Positions 1 to 8,634 of a stretch of 64,000 nucleotides of DNA are shown piece by piece (the first letter of the stretch is position 1; each line of letters starts with the position of its first letter). The translations under genes were made by a program, and so were the position numbers. Origin of the DNA: BOKV01 sp041739225 (GTDB taxonomy: Bacteria > Pseudomonadota > Alphaproteobacteria > Rhizobiales > Rhizobiaceae); assembly GCA_041739225.1 (NCBI GenBank), contig JBGSOG010000033.1:5666-69665 (forward strand), written 5' to 3'. The notes below the pieces were generated by a model that saw only the letters and a list, made by a program, of their open reading frames with translations, searched no databases and was not told the DNA's origin.

Positions 1-2
1 GG

Positions 3-230
3 CTTCGGGCCGCTGGCGACAAGGCATGGCTGGAGCATCTGTGGCGTATGTCCGGCAAAACACTTGAAGTGCTGGTTGAGAAACCGGGAATGGGGCGCAT
101 AGCCCAATTTTCGCCGGTTGCCTTTGATCCCGCCATCAGCGAAGGGATCGTCAGGATGCAGATCACCGGTCACAATGGTGTGGTTTTGACCGCCGAGCCG
201 GTTGCCGCTGCAATGCTCGGCGCAGCGTGA
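3..230 (+). CDS. mtaB: MtaB-type tRNA methylthiotransferase, C-terminal end (partial)
   Basis: This is the C-terminal end of an open frame that enters from the left edge; the visible 75 codons end with TGA at 228-230. The piece (RAAGDKAWLEHLWRMSGKTL, then EVLVEKPGMGR) resembles the linker and TRAM-like RNA-binding domain that closes radical-SAM methylthiotransferases such as MtaB, which makes ms2t6A at position 37 of tRNAs. The catalytic radical-SAM cysteines lie outside the window, so the subfamily is inferred from this tail and from the ftsY neighbour, a common alphaproteobacterial order. It could be another member of the same superfamily. Confidence 0.7.
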   Translation, partial: LRAAGDKAWLEHLWRMSGKTLEVLVEKPGMGRIAQFSPVAFDPAISEGIVRMQITGHNGVVLTAEPVAAAMLGAA

Positions 231-255
231 GCGAACAACTGGAAGACCATTGGCA

Positions 256-1407
256 ATGAGTGAAAAGAAACCCGGCTTTTTCAAGCGCCTGTTCAACTTT
301 GGTACAGCCGACACAACTCCCGCCACCGCGTCAGCACCACAGGAAGTTGAACCACAGACAGAAGCAGGGATGGATCTGCCCGTGGAAACCGGCGTGGCGC
401 CACCAGCCGATGAGGGCCTAGGCAAAATGGCTGTTCTCGCGGCCAAAGCGAGGCCAAAGGTCCAAACGCCGGACATCGGGACTGACGCGGAACAAACCGG
501 CTGGCTGGGCCGGTTGGCACGCGGCCTGTCGCGCTCGTCATCGGCAATCACCGGCAATGTTGCTTCCGTTTTCACCCGCCGCAAACTGGACGAGGAAACG
601 CTGGGCGAACTCGAGGACGTGCTGATACAGGCCGACCTTGGAATGGAAACCGCCCAGAAAATCACCGCTGCACTTTCTGCACAACGTTATGGCCGCGATG
701 TCAGTGACACCGAAGTGCGCGAGGTGATGGCAGCCGAGATCGAGAAAGTTTTGGCCCCCGTTACCGGCGGTCTGGAGCTCGACCTTGACCACACCCCACA
801 CGTCATTTTGGTGATTGGCGTCAATGGTTCGGGCAAGACGACAACCATCGGAAAGCTGGCCTCCAAGCTCTATATCGCAGGGTTTTCCACGCTGCTTGTT
901 GCCGGCGACACCTTTCGGGCAGCTGCAATCGAACAACTCAAGATTTGGGGCGACCGCACACAATCGCCGGTCATGGCGCGTGAAATCGGAGCTGATGCGG
1001 CAGGCCTTGCCTTTGATGCATGGCAAAAGGCCAAGGAAGACGGATACGACGTGGTCCTGATGGACACCGCAGGCCGCCTGCAGAACAAGACCGAATTGAT
1101 GGCCGAGCTTGAAAAGATCATTCGTGTCCTGAAAAAGCAGGACCCGACAGCACCGCACACGGTGCTGCTGACCCTTGATGCCACAACCGGACAAAATGCC
1201 CTCAACCAGGTTGAGATTTTTGGCAAGGTTGCAGGCGTCAACGGCCTTGTGATGACCAAACTCGACGGTACGGCGCGCGGCGGCATCCTGGTTGCCATCT
1301 CGGCAAAATACAAACTGCCAGTCTATTTTATCGGCGTCGGCGAAGGCATTGACGATCTTCAGCCTTTCGAGGCGGCAGATTTCGCAAGGTCCATTGCCGG
1401 TCTGTAA
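256..1407 (+). CDS. ftsY: FtsY, signal recognition particle receptor GTPase
   Basis: FtsY is the membrane-associated SRP receptor that docks ribosome-SRP complexes at the translocon. The 383-residue product has a variable N-terminal region rich in Pro, Thr and acidic residues (about 1-100), a helical N domain, and the NG GTPase domain: P-loop GVNGSGKTTTIGKLA near residue 190, DTAGRLQNK, and TKLDGTARGG near the C terminus. I chose ATG 256 (MSEKKPGFFKRLF) over an in-frame upstream codon at 202 because the basic, amphipathic start is typical and GGAAG lies upstream at 241-245. It follows mtaB closely and is probably cotranscribed with yciB 17 nt downstream. Confidence 0.96.
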   Translation: MSEKKPGFFKRLFNFGTADTTPATASAPQEVEPQTEAGMDLPVETGVAPPADEGLGKMAVLAAKARPKVQTPDIGTDAEQTGWLGRLARGLSRSSSAITGNVASVFTRRKLDEETLGELEDVLIQADLGMETAQKITAALSAQRYGRDVSDTEVREVMAAEIEKVLAPVTGGLELDLDHTPHVILVIGVNGSGKTTTIGKLASKLYIAGFSTLLVAGDTFRAAAIEQLKIWGDRTQSPVMAREIGADAAGLAFDAWQKAKEDGYDVVLMDTAGRLQNKTELMAELEKIIRVLKKQDPTAPHTVLLTLDATTGQNALNQVEIFGKVAGVNGLVMTKLDGTARGGILVAISAKYKLPVYFIGVGEGIDDLQPFEAADFARSIAGL

Positions 1408-1424
1408 CAACAAAAGGTGCAAGC

Positions 1425-2069
1425 ATGAGCGCAGTCAAAGCCGGGCGTGAAGTCTCCCCCCTGCTGAAAATGGCCCTGGAACTGGGACCATTGGTGGTCT
1501 TTTTCCTCGCCAATTCCTATGGCGACCGGCTTGCAGAAGCATTTCCAGTGCTTCAGGCCCTGGGCGGCAAGATTTTTGTCGGCACCGCCTTCCTGATGGT
1601 GGCGATGCTGGTCAGCCAGGCGATTTCGCTGTCGTTGTTGCGGCACATAGCGGTTATGCCCTTGGTGACGCTGTTTTTTGTGCTGATTTTCGGCGGGCTG
1701 ACGCTTTGGCTTCAGGACGAGACTTTCATCAAGATGAAGCCGACCATCGTCAATTGCATCTTCGGCACGGCGTTGCTTGGCGGCTTGCTGTTTGGAAAAT
1801 CGCTGCTCGCCTATGTTTTTGACGCGGCGTTCCAACTGGATGACGCGGGGTGGCGCAAATTGACGCTGCGTTTTGGCCTGTTCTTCTTTGTGCTGGCAAT
1901 CACCAATGAAATCGTCTGGCGCAGCTTCTCCACCGATTTCTGGGTGGCTTTCAAGACATGGGGAACCATGCCGCTGACCATGATTTTCATGATGGCACAA
2001 ATGCCGATGTTGCAGCGCCATTCGTTGGTGCCGCTGGGCAGCAAGCCACCTAAGGATGATCCCCGGTAG
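1425..2069 (+). CDS. yciB: YciB / septation protein A family inner-membrane protein
   Basis: A 214-residue protein with about five hydrophobic segments. The N-terminal stretch KMALELGPLVVFFLANSYGD is the hallmark of the YciB (IspZ, intracellular septation protein A) family, and the inner part FAITNEIVWRSFSTDFWVAFKTW, read here as LAITNEIVWR then STDFWVAFK, is the other conserved block. Members sit in the inner membrane and are linked to cell-envelope and septum integrity. It follows ftsY by 17 nt, a conserved pairing in rhizobia. Its last 20 nt overlap the end of the convergent Nudix gene. Confidence 0.93.
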   Translation: MSAVKAGREVSPLLKMALELGPLVVFFLANSYGDRLAEAFPVLQALGGKIFVGTAFLMVAMLVSQAISLSLLRHIAVMPLVTLFFVLIFGGLTLWLQDETFIKMKPTIVNCIFGTALLGGLLFGKSLLAYVFDAAFQLDDAGWRKLTLRFGLFFFVLAITNEIVWRSFSTDFWVAFKTWGTMPLTMIFMMAQMPMLQRHSLVPLGSKPPKDDPR

Positions 2070-2589
2070 ACCCGCCGGGGGGATTGGAGAACGGCGCAAA
2101 CGCTTCGCCGTTTTCTACCATCAACTCATGGCGCAAGGCCCAATGCACGGTTGGGAAGGCTATTTCGCCATGAGGAATCCCATCCAGGCGAAACAGTTCG
2201 GTTTCGAGGCTCTCTTCGCCCGGCGAATGCAAGCCATCGCGCAAATTCGCACGGTAGATCAATTGTACCTGCGAAAGCCGCGGCACCGAATAGACCGCAA
2301 GCAAGCCTTTGAGCTCCAGTGTCGCACAAGCTTCTTCGCGTGCCTCGCGCAATGCGCCGTGCTCTGGTGTTTCGCCCAGTTCGAGGTATCCGGCGGGGAT
2401 GGTCCAGAAGCCTTTTCGTGGCTCGATCGCCCTGCGGCAAAGCAGGATCCGGTCGCCATGGCGCACTACCGAACCCACCACGACCTTCGGGTTCTGATAG
2501 GCAACAAAGCCGCAATGGTTGCAAATTTGCCGCATGAGCGTGTCACCTTTCGGTGTGCGGTCGGCAAAATCCGGCACAAGCAATGGCAT
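2050..2589 (-). CDS. Nudix hydrolase with N-terminal CxxC
   Basis: A 179-residue Nudix pyrophosphohydrolase. The Nudix box is complete (GX5EX7REXXEEXGU-like: GYLELGETPEHG followed by ALREAREEACATL, about residues 66-90). A short N-terminal CNHCGF near residue 22 looks like half of the zinc ribbon found in NADH-pyrophosphatase-like and YfcD-type members; the partner cysteine pair is not visible, so zinc binding is doubtful. The substrate cannot be deduced. Its ATG overlaps the ccmG stop as TGATG, so it is probably translated as the last gene of the ccm operon. The 3' end overlaps convergent yciB by 20 nt. Confidence 0.85.
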   Translation of the reverse strand: MPLLVPDFADRTPKGDTLMRQICNHCGFVAYQNPKVVVGSVVRHGDRILLCRRAIEPRKGFWTIPAGYLELGETPEHGALREAREEACATLELKGLLAVYSVPRLSQVQLIYRANLRDGLHSPGEESLETELFRLDGIPHGEIAFPTVHWALRHELMVENGEAFAPFSNPPGGSTGDHP

Positions 2590-3203
2590 CAGCCTTGCCC
2601 GCCACTGGCGGCAATTGCCTTCTCAAGCTCCGGCAGAATTTTTTCTCTCAGGCTTTGTTCGCTGATCGGACCCACATGCTTGAGCAGGATTGTGCCATTG
2701 CCCCCGACAATGAAGGTTTCAGGCACGCCATAAACGCCCCAGTCAATGGCGTTGCTTCCGCGCGGATCAATCCCGACACGGGCAAACGGATTGCCGAGTT
2801 GGCCCAGAAAGCGCAACGCATTGGGCGTCTTGTCCTTGTAGTTGATGCCAACCAGTTGAAAACGGCTGTCCTTGGCAAGCTCGAGCAGCAAGGGGTGCTC
2901 TGCGCGGCATGGCGCGCACCAGCTTGCCCAGACATTGACGATGGTGACCTTGTTTTTGAACGACGCTGCATCAAGGCCGGGCACGGCACCGTTTGCGCCG
3001 GTCAAGCCTTCCAGCGGCGCCATGACAGCTGTTGGCGCGGGCTTGCCGATCAATGCCGACGGAATGTCGTGCGTATTGGTGCCAGAGTACAATTGCTTGA
3101 GGAAAACCCCGGCGAGCGCTAGAAAAATGACCAGCGGGATTGCAGCCACGATGATGCTGCGGCGCCCTCTTGTGCGCTTTGTCCCTTCGGCTTCCTCAAC
3201 CAT
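2589..3203 (-). CDS. ccmG: CcmG/DsbE thiol:disulfide interchange protein
   Basis: A 204-residue periplasmic thioredoxin-like protein anchored by one N-terminal membrane segment (IIVAAIPLVIFLALAGVFL). It carries the active site WASWCAPCRAEHP and the family's later GVYGVPETF loop with the cis-proline. CcmG keeps the haem-binding cysteines of apocytochrome c reduced so that haem can be attached. The chosen start (MVEEAEGTKR) overlaps the end of ccmD by 8 nt; an earlier in-frame ATG at 3263 would run deep into ccmD and is less likely. Part of ccmA-B-C-D-G. Confidence 0.93.
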   Translation of the reverse strand: MVEEAEGTKRTRGRRSIIVAAIPLVIFLALAGVFLKQLYSGTNTHDIPSALIGKPAPTAVMAPLEGLTGANGAVPGLDAASFKNKVTIVNVWASWCAPCRAEHPLLLELAKDSRFQLVGINYKDKTPNALRFLGQLGNPFARVGIDPRGSNAIDWGVYGVPETFIVGGNGTILLKHVGPISEQSLREKILPELEKAIAASGGQG

Positions 3204-3366
3204 TTTCGGGGTTTCGCGCACGTCGCGCAATTCCTTGTTTTTCCAGCTTGGCAAGTTCGGCAAGTCGCGAACGGTGCGTCATCAGGGTCCAGAAAACCAG
3301 GCCGCCAATGGTCAGTGCCGTAACCAGGTATGAAGGGATGATATAGGCAGCGTGCGGGCCAAACAT
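3196..3366 (-). CDS. ccmD: CcmD haem exporter small subunit
   Basis: A 56-residue protein with one transmembrane helix (IIPSYLVTALTIGGLVFWTLM) followed by a basic, helical tail (RSRLAELAKLEKQGIARR). Both size and pattern match CcmD, which helps release holo-CcmE from the CcmABC complex. The start shares ATGA with the ccmC stop at 3366, and the end overlaps ccmG. A longer open frame extends upstream inside ccmC, but it is an out-of-frame shadow and only this last part is the gene. Confidence 0.9.
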   Translation of the reverse strand: MFGPHAAYIIPSYLVTALTIGGLVFWTLMTHRSRLAELAKLEKQGIARRARNPENG

Positions 3367-4124
3367 CACGCGCCCTCCGCCTGCCGGGCCGCGTTCACAC
3401 GCAAGGTGCGAATGCGCCGGCGGTATATTTCGTTTCGCATGTTCATCAGGTGCAGGGTCAGGAACAGCATCGTGTAGGCCAGCGCCATGACCATCAACGG
3501 ATACAGGAAAGCCGTGTCCATCGCCGGACGGGCGAAACGCGACACTGACGCTGGCTGGTGCAGCGTGTTCCACCAATCGACCGAGAATTTGATGATCGGA
3601 ATGTTGATGGAGCCCACAAGGGTGACAATTGCCAGCGACCTTGCTGCAATGACCGGGTCTTCAATGGCACGGATCAACGCCATCAGGCCCAGATAGACAA
3701 TGAAAAGTACCAGTACCGAGGTCAGGCGCGCGTCCCAAACCCACCACGTTCCCCACATAGGCTTGCCCCACAGCGAGCCGGTGACAAGTGCCAGAAGCGT
3801 GAACGCGGCGCCAATGGGCAAAGCGGCCCTGATTGAAACGTCGGCCAGGGGATGCCGCCAGACCAGCGAGCCGATCGCCGAAACGCTCATCACCGAATAA
3901 CAGAACATCGCCAGCCAGGCGGCAGGAACATGGATGAACATGATGAGGACCGTCTGGCCCTGCTGGTAGTCTTCCGGTGCGTTGAATGACATCCACAGGC
4001 CTGCGGCAAACAGGGCAGCCGTCAGCGCGCCGAGCCAGGGAATGACCGGGCTTGCAATGCCAAGAAAACGGGTGGGATTGGCAAAGTCCCAAAGACTGGA
4101 TGATTTTATGGCGGTTTCATTCAT
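3366..4124 (-). CDS. ccmC: CcmC haem transporter/handling protein
   Basis: A 252-residue inner-membrane protein with six hydrophobic segments. The tryptophan-rich periplasmic haem-handling motif WGTWWVWDARLTS lies near residues 127-139, flanked by conserved histidines, including one in the FIHVPAAWLA segment (about residue 63). CcmC presents haem to the chaperone CcmE. The gene is 54 nt downstream of ccmB and shares ATGA with ccmD. Confidence 0.96.
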   Translation of the reverse strand: MNETAIKSSSLWDFANPTRFLGIASPVIPWLGALTAALFAAGLWMSFNAPEDYQQGQTVLIMFIHVPAAWLAMFCYSVMSVSAIGSLVWRHPLADVSIRAALPIGAAFTLLALVTGSLWGKPMWGTWWVWDARLTSVLVLFIVYLGLMALIRAIEDPVIAARSLAIVTLVGSINIPIIKFSVDWWNTLHQPASVSRFARPAMDTAFLYPLMVMALAYTMLFLTLHLMNMRNEIYRRRIRTLRVNAARQAEGA

Positions 4125-4178
4125 GCGTTTGTTTTAGCGTTGCCTTGCCGCCTTGGCAAATGTCTGGTCAGCCAAGCA

Positions 4179-4838
4179 TCAATCCGCCGCATGCTTTAGC
4201 ATGGAGGCAGCTGCCAACGGCCCCAGAACAGCAAAAAACAGCGTGATTGCCGAGAGAAACAGGAATGGAGGCCAAAACGGCGCCGGATCCTCCACGGCAC
4301 CGTAGGCAGCGGACACACCGAAAACCAGCACAGGAATGACGAGGGGCAGAACCAGAATGGCTATCAACAGGCCGCCGCGCGCCAGCGTGACGGTGACCGC
4401 AGCACCCATTGCCCCGATAAAAGTGATGGCCGGTGTGCCGACCAGCAGCGTTGCCATCACGGCACCGATGGCTGCGGGCTCCATGTTCATCATCAGGCCG
4501 AATACCGGCGTCGCCAGCACCAGCGGCAGCCCGGTCGCCACCCAATGCGCCAGCGCCTTGACAAATACCAGCAGCGCAACCGGGTAATCACCCAAAAGCA
4601 GCAGGTCGAGCGATCCGTCCTCGCGCTCGCCTTGAAACAGCCGGTCAAGGCCCAGGAGGGTTGAAAGCAACGCACCGGTCCACAGCATGGCCGGACCAAT
4701 TCGCGCCAAAAGTTTCAAATCCGGCCCAACGGCAAACGGCACCAGGGTGACCACCGCGAGGAAGAACAACAGACCCGTCAACGCCCCGCCGCCAACCCGA
4801 CCGGCCAGTCTGATTTCCCGCAGGAACAAAGCTTTCAT
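4179..4838 (-). CDS. ccmB: CcmB, haem exporter ABC permease subunit
   Basis: A 219-residue polytopic protein with about six membrane segments and the family feature FQGEREDGSLDLLLL in the first cytoplasmic loop, which contacts the ATPase. CcmB is the permease partner of CcmA in the system I cytochrome c maturation complex, where ATP hydrolysis drives release of haem-loaded CcmE. Its start overlaps the ccmA stop by four bases (ATGA at 4835-4838), which indicates translational coupling. Confidence 0.94.
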   Translation of the reverse strand: MKALFLREIRLAGRVGGGALTGLLFFLAVVTLVPFAVGPDLKLLARIGPAMLWTGALLSTLLGLDRLFQGEREDGSLDLLLLGDYPVALLVFVKALAHWVATGLPLVLATPVFGLMMNMEPAAIGAVMATLLVGTPAITFIGAMGAAVTVTLARGGLLIAILVLPLVIPVLVFGVSAAYGAVEDPAPFWPPFLFLSAITLFFAVLGPLAAASMLKHAAD

Positions 4839-5452
4839 GCCAATGCCCCGGCGACAACTGCCCGCATTTCCAATGTCCGTGCAGAGGCAAGCCCGAGCGG
4901 TTGGTGGGTTGCCGCCAGCACAATGCCGCCGGTTGAAAGGTGTTTTTCGACAATCGCCGCGAAACGCTTTTCAGAGGCTGCATCAAGCGCAGCGGTGGGT
5001 TCATCAACCAGCCAGACCGGGCGGCGCGCTGCAATCAGCCTGGCTATCGCCACCCTGCGTTTCTGCCCGGCAGAAAGATATCCCGCCGGAATGTCGCCTG
5101 TTCCAGCCAGGCCAACTGCCTCAAGTGCTGCGTCAACCGGCTCCCCCGTTCCCAAATAACGCTGCCAGAATTCAAGATTTTCCCGCACGCTCAGCTGCAA
5201 TTTCAAGGCATTGGCATGCGCCAGATAATGGCATTGTTCCGCGACCGTCTTTTCACTGTTTCCGCCAAGAAGCTGAACCGTACCCGCCGCAGGCCGCAGA
5301 TACCCGGCAATTGCCTTCAACAGTGTCGACTTGCCCGAGCCGTTCGGGCCGGTAACGACAAGCGCTTCACCTGAGGAAACCTCAAGGGTAAGACCCTTGA
5401 CGATCCTTCGATCGCCACGCTCAACGCTGAGATTTTCTACCGAAAGCTTCAT
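4835..5452 (-). CDS. ccmA: CcmA, haem exporter ABC ATPase
   Basis: A 205-residue ABC ATPase with all signature parts: Walker A GPNGSGKST, a Q-loop region, the signature YLSAGQKRRVAIARL (with a family-typical SAGQ in place of SGGQ), Walker B VWLVDEPTAALD and a switch histidine in ATHQPLG. It energises the CcmABC complex that frees holo-CcmE. I chose ATG 5452 (MKLSVENLSVERG) rather than the in-frame codon at 5500 because the ABC fold begins there. It is the first gene of the minus-strand ccm operon and is divergent from acnA across 285 nt. Confidence 0.94.
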   Translation of the reverse strand: MKLSVENLSVERGDRRIVKGLTLEVSSGEALVVTGPNGSGKSTLLKAIAGYLRPAAGTVQLLGGNSEKTVAEQCHYLAHANALKLQLSVRENLEFWQRYLGTGEPVDAALEAVGLAGTGDIPAGYLSAGQKRRVAIARLIAARRPVWLVDEPTAALDAASEKRFAAIVEKHLSTGGIVLAATHQPLGLASARTLEMRAVVAGALA

Positions 5453-5737
5453 GGTGCCGTCATAAGTCGAAAGGTGCTGGCTGAAAAGCGGGAAATGCAC
5501 CGTTCACTTTGGCGAATATTCCCCTTTCCGCCTATTTGCGCACTGCAAAAAACGCTGTATGGAACGCTCGATCTCGCCAGCGGCCGGCTGGTCGAAACCC
5601 CTTTTGCACTGGATACATGGCGCTCATTGCGTCTGAACCGGGCAAACATGCGGAAATGGCCGTACCCGCTTTTCGGCGTGTTCCTTTGCGCCAATGTTTG
5701 CCCCTTCCGGAGCTGACAACCATTTGGAACACGCGCC

Positions 5738-8476
5738 ATGCTTGACTCCCTTGATACCTTCAAATGCCGCCGCGAACTTGCCGTCAACGGCAAGGAATAT
5801 GTCTATTATTCGCTGATTGAAGCCGAAAAGAACGGCCTTGCCGGCGTTTCGCGCCTGCCTTTCTCACTGAAAGTGCTGCTGGAAAACCTCCTGCGTTTTG
5901 AAGATGGTCGCTCGGTCACTGCCGATGACATTCGTGCCATTGCCCAGTGGCTCGACAAGAAGGGCAAGGAAGAGAAAGAAATTGCCTACCGTCCGGCACG
6001 CGTTTTGATGCAGGATTTTACCGGCGTTCCAGCCGTGGTTGATCTTGCAGCCATGCGCGATGCAACGCTGGCTCTTGGCGGCCAGGCAGCGGTCATCAAC
6101 CCGCAGGTTCCCGTCGATCTGGTTATCGACCACTCTGTCATGGTCGACCATTTCGGCAAGACCGATTCGTTCAGCCGCAACGTTTCACTTGAATATGACC
6201 GCAATGGTGAGCGCTACGTCTTCCTCAAATGGGGCCAGCAGGCGTTTGAAAACTTCCGCGTTGTTCCACCGGGCACCGGCATCTGCCATCAGGTGAACCT
6301 TGAATACCTCGCGCAGACCGTCTGGACCCGCGAGATCGATGGCAAAACGGTTGCCTATCCCGACACGCTGGTTGGCACTGATTCGCACACCACCATGGTC
6401 AACGGCCTCTCGGTACTGGGCTGGGGCGTTGGCGGCATTGAGGCAGAAGCTGCAATGCTCGGCCAGCCGGTTACCATGCTGATCCCGGAAGTCATCGGCT
6501 TTCGGCTGGATGGCAAGCTGCCCGAAGGCACCACCGCCACCGATCTGGTGCTGACGGTTACCCAGATGCTGCGCAAAAAGGGCGTCGTCGGCAAATTCGT
6601 AGAGTTCTATGGGCCGGGCCTTTCGCACCTCACGCTTGAAGATGCCGCCACCATTGCCAACATGGCACCGGAATACGGCGCAACGTGCGGCTTTTTCCCG
6701 ATTGGCAAGGACACGGTTTCCTACCTCAAATCATCGGGCCGCGATGCCGACCGCGTGGCATTGGTCGAAGCCTATGCCAAGGCGCAGGGCATGTGGCGCA
6801 CCGATGAGACCGCAGAACCGGTATTCACCGACACTTTGGGCCTCGACCTTTCTTCAGTCGTGCCTTCGCTTGCAGGACCCAAGCGCCCGCAGGACCGGGT
6901 GGCGCTTTCCAGCGCCGATACCGAGTTTGCCAGATCGATGCCGGAAATCAAGGCAAGCGGGAAGAAGCCTGCCGGTCTTTCCGATGCCGATGCGCAGCCA
7001 GGCCAGCCGGGTCGCAAGCGGTTTTCCGTACGCGGCCAGAATTACCAGATCGACGATGGCGACGTGGTGATTGCAGCCATCACCTCCTGCACCAACACAT
7101 CAAACCCGTCGGTGCTGATAGCCGCAGGTCTGGTGGCCCGCAAGGCGCGGGAACGCGGACTTTCGGTCAAGCCCTGGGTCAAGACCTCGCTCGCCCCCGG
7201 CTCGCAGGTGGTGACGGATTACCTTGAAAAGGCGGGCCTCATGGGTGACCTGGATGCCATGGGCTTCAATCTGGTCGGTTACGGCTGCACAACCTGCATC
7301 GGAAATTCAGGCCCGCTGCCAGAAGAAATTTCTGAAACCATCTCGAAAAACAATCTGGTCGCGTGCTCGGTACTTTCGGGCAACCGCAACTTCGAGGGAC
7401 GGGTAAACCCGGACGTTCGTGCCAATTATCTGGCCTCGCCGCCACTGGTCGTGGCCTATGCCATTGCCGGATCGTTGCATGTAAATTTGACCACGCAGCC
7501 GCTGGGCCAGGACCGCGACGGCAACGACGTCTATCTCAAGGACATCTGGCCGACATCGAAGGAAATCGCCGATCTGATCCGCTCCTCGATCAACGAGCAG
7601 ATGTTCAGAAGCCGCTATTCCAACGTCTTCAAGGGCGATGCAGGCTGGCAGAAAATCGAAGTCACAGGCGGCGAAACCTATGAGTGGAACGATAATTCCA
7701 CCTATGTGCAAAACCCGCCTTACTTTGAAGGCATGAGCATGCAGCCCGAAAAGGTCGAAGACATCGCCGATGCCCGTATTTTGGGCCTGTTCCTCGATTC
7801 AATCACCACCGACCATATTTCCCCCGCGGGCTCGTTCAAGCAGACGACGCCTGCCGGCGCCTACCTTTCGGAACGCCAGGTGCGCCCGGTGGATTTCAAC
7901 TCTTACGGCTCGCGTCGCGGCAACCATGAAGTGATGATGCGCGGGACGTTTGCCAATATCCGCATCAAGAACATGATGCTGGACGGAGTTGAGGGCGGCT
8001 ACACCCGCCACTACCCGTCTGGTGAGCAGATGGCGATTTACGATGCAGCCATGCGCTACAAGGAAGAGGGCGTTCCGCTGGTCATTTTCGCCGGCAAGGA
8101 ATATGGCACCGGTTCATCTCGCGACTGGGCAGCAAAAGGCACGCGTTTGCTGGGCGTACGGGCTGTCATCTCCGAAAGCTTCGAGCGCATTCACCGCTCA
8201 AATCTTGTTGGCATGGGCGTGTTGCCCCTGGTCTTCACTGGCGGTGAAAGCTGGCAGTCTCTTGGGCTGACAGGGCGTGAGAAGGTATCGCTTTCGGGCC
8301 TTGCTTCGCTCAACCCGCGCCAGGAACTGGGCGCGCGCATCGCCTACGACGATGGTTCGGTAAAGGAAGTCACCCTGCTGACCCGCATCGATACGCTGGA
8401 TGAGCTTGATTACTACAACAATGGCGGCATCCTGCCTTACGTTTTGCGCAATTTGAACCGTTCTTCAGCAGCCTGA
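5738..8476 (+). CDS. acnA: Aconitate hydratase A
   Basis: The 912-residue AcnA/IRP1-type aconitase interconverts citrate and isocitrate in the TCA cycle. The [4Fe-4S] ligands are visible: Cys near 451 in ITSCTNTSNPS and the pair near 516 and 519 in GYGCTTCIGNSG. The swivelling domain carries GTGSSRDWAAKGTRLLGVRAV and the substrate-binding ESFERIHRSNLVGMGVLPL. Length is close to the family norm of about 890-910. A clear terminator follows, so it is monocistronic. No regulator is adjacent. Confidence 0.97.
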   Translation: MLDSLDTFKCRRELAVNGKEYVYYSLIEAEKNGLAGVSRLPFSLKVLLENLLRFEDGRSVTADDIRAIAQWLDKKGKEEKEIAYRPARVLMQDFTGVPAVVDLAAMRDATLALGGQAAVINPQVPVDLVIDHSVMVDHFGKTDSFSRNVSLEYDRNGERYVFLKWGQQAFENFRVVPPGTGICHQVNLEYLAQTVWTREIDGKTVAYPDTLVGTDSHTTMVNGLSVLGWGVGGIEAEAAMLGQPVTMLIPEVIGFRLDGKLPEGTTATDLVLTVTQMLRKKGVVGKFVEFYGPGLSHLTLEDAATIANMAPEYGATCGFFPIGKDTVSYLKSSGRDADRVALVEAYAKAQGMWRTDETAEPVFTDTLGLDLSSVVPSLAGPKRPQDRVALSSADTEFARSMPEIKASGKKPAGLSDADAQPGQPGRKRFSVRGQNYQIDDGDVVIAAITSCTNTSNPSVLIAAGLVARKARERGLSVKPWVKTSLAPGSQVVTDYLEKAGLMGDLDAMGFNLVGYGCTTCIGNSGPLPEEISETISKNNLVACSVLSGNRNFEGRVNPDVRANYLASPPLVVAYAIAGSLHVNLTTQPLGQDRDGNDVYLKDIWPTSKEIADLIRSSINEQMFRSRYSNVFKGDAGWQKIEVTGGETYEWNDNSTYVQNPPYFEGMSMQPEKVEDIADARILGLFLDSITTDHISPAGSFKQTTPAGAYLSERQVRPVDFNSYGSRRGNHEVMMRGTFANIRIKNMMLDGVEGGYTRHYPSGEQMAIYDAAMRYKEEGVPLVIFAGKEYGTGSSRDWAAKGTRLLGVRAVISESFERIHRSNLVGMGVLPLVFTGGESWQSLGLTGREKVSLSGLASLNPRQELGARIAYDDGSVKEVTLLTRIDTLDELDYYNNGGILPYVLRNLNRSSAA

Positions 8477-8497
8477 GCCGGTTTGCACTGTAAATTT

Positions 8498-8529
8498 GGC
8501 CGTCGCATGCACATGCGGCGGCTTTTTTG
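8498..8529 (+). terminator. Rho-independent terminator of acnA
   Basis: An 11-bp GC-rich inverted repeat (GCCGTCGCATG at 8499-8509 and its partner at 8512-8522, with one G-T pair) is followed directly by six T residues. It lies 23 nt after the acnA stop codon. Confidence 0.85.
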
Positions 8530-8634
8530 TTGCCATTCAACGCCGCCCTCACCCTTAAGTGAGTCGCATGTGAAACCGCAGCTGCGTATGTAAAATGGGA
8601 TAGATCTGGTTGCGGTTGGTCGGGGATTTGGCAA

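Noticed and set aside
538..1422. Antisense 294-codon frame over ftsY
   Set aside because: The opposite strand carries complete FtsY motifs in frame; high-GC third positions create long antisense frames.
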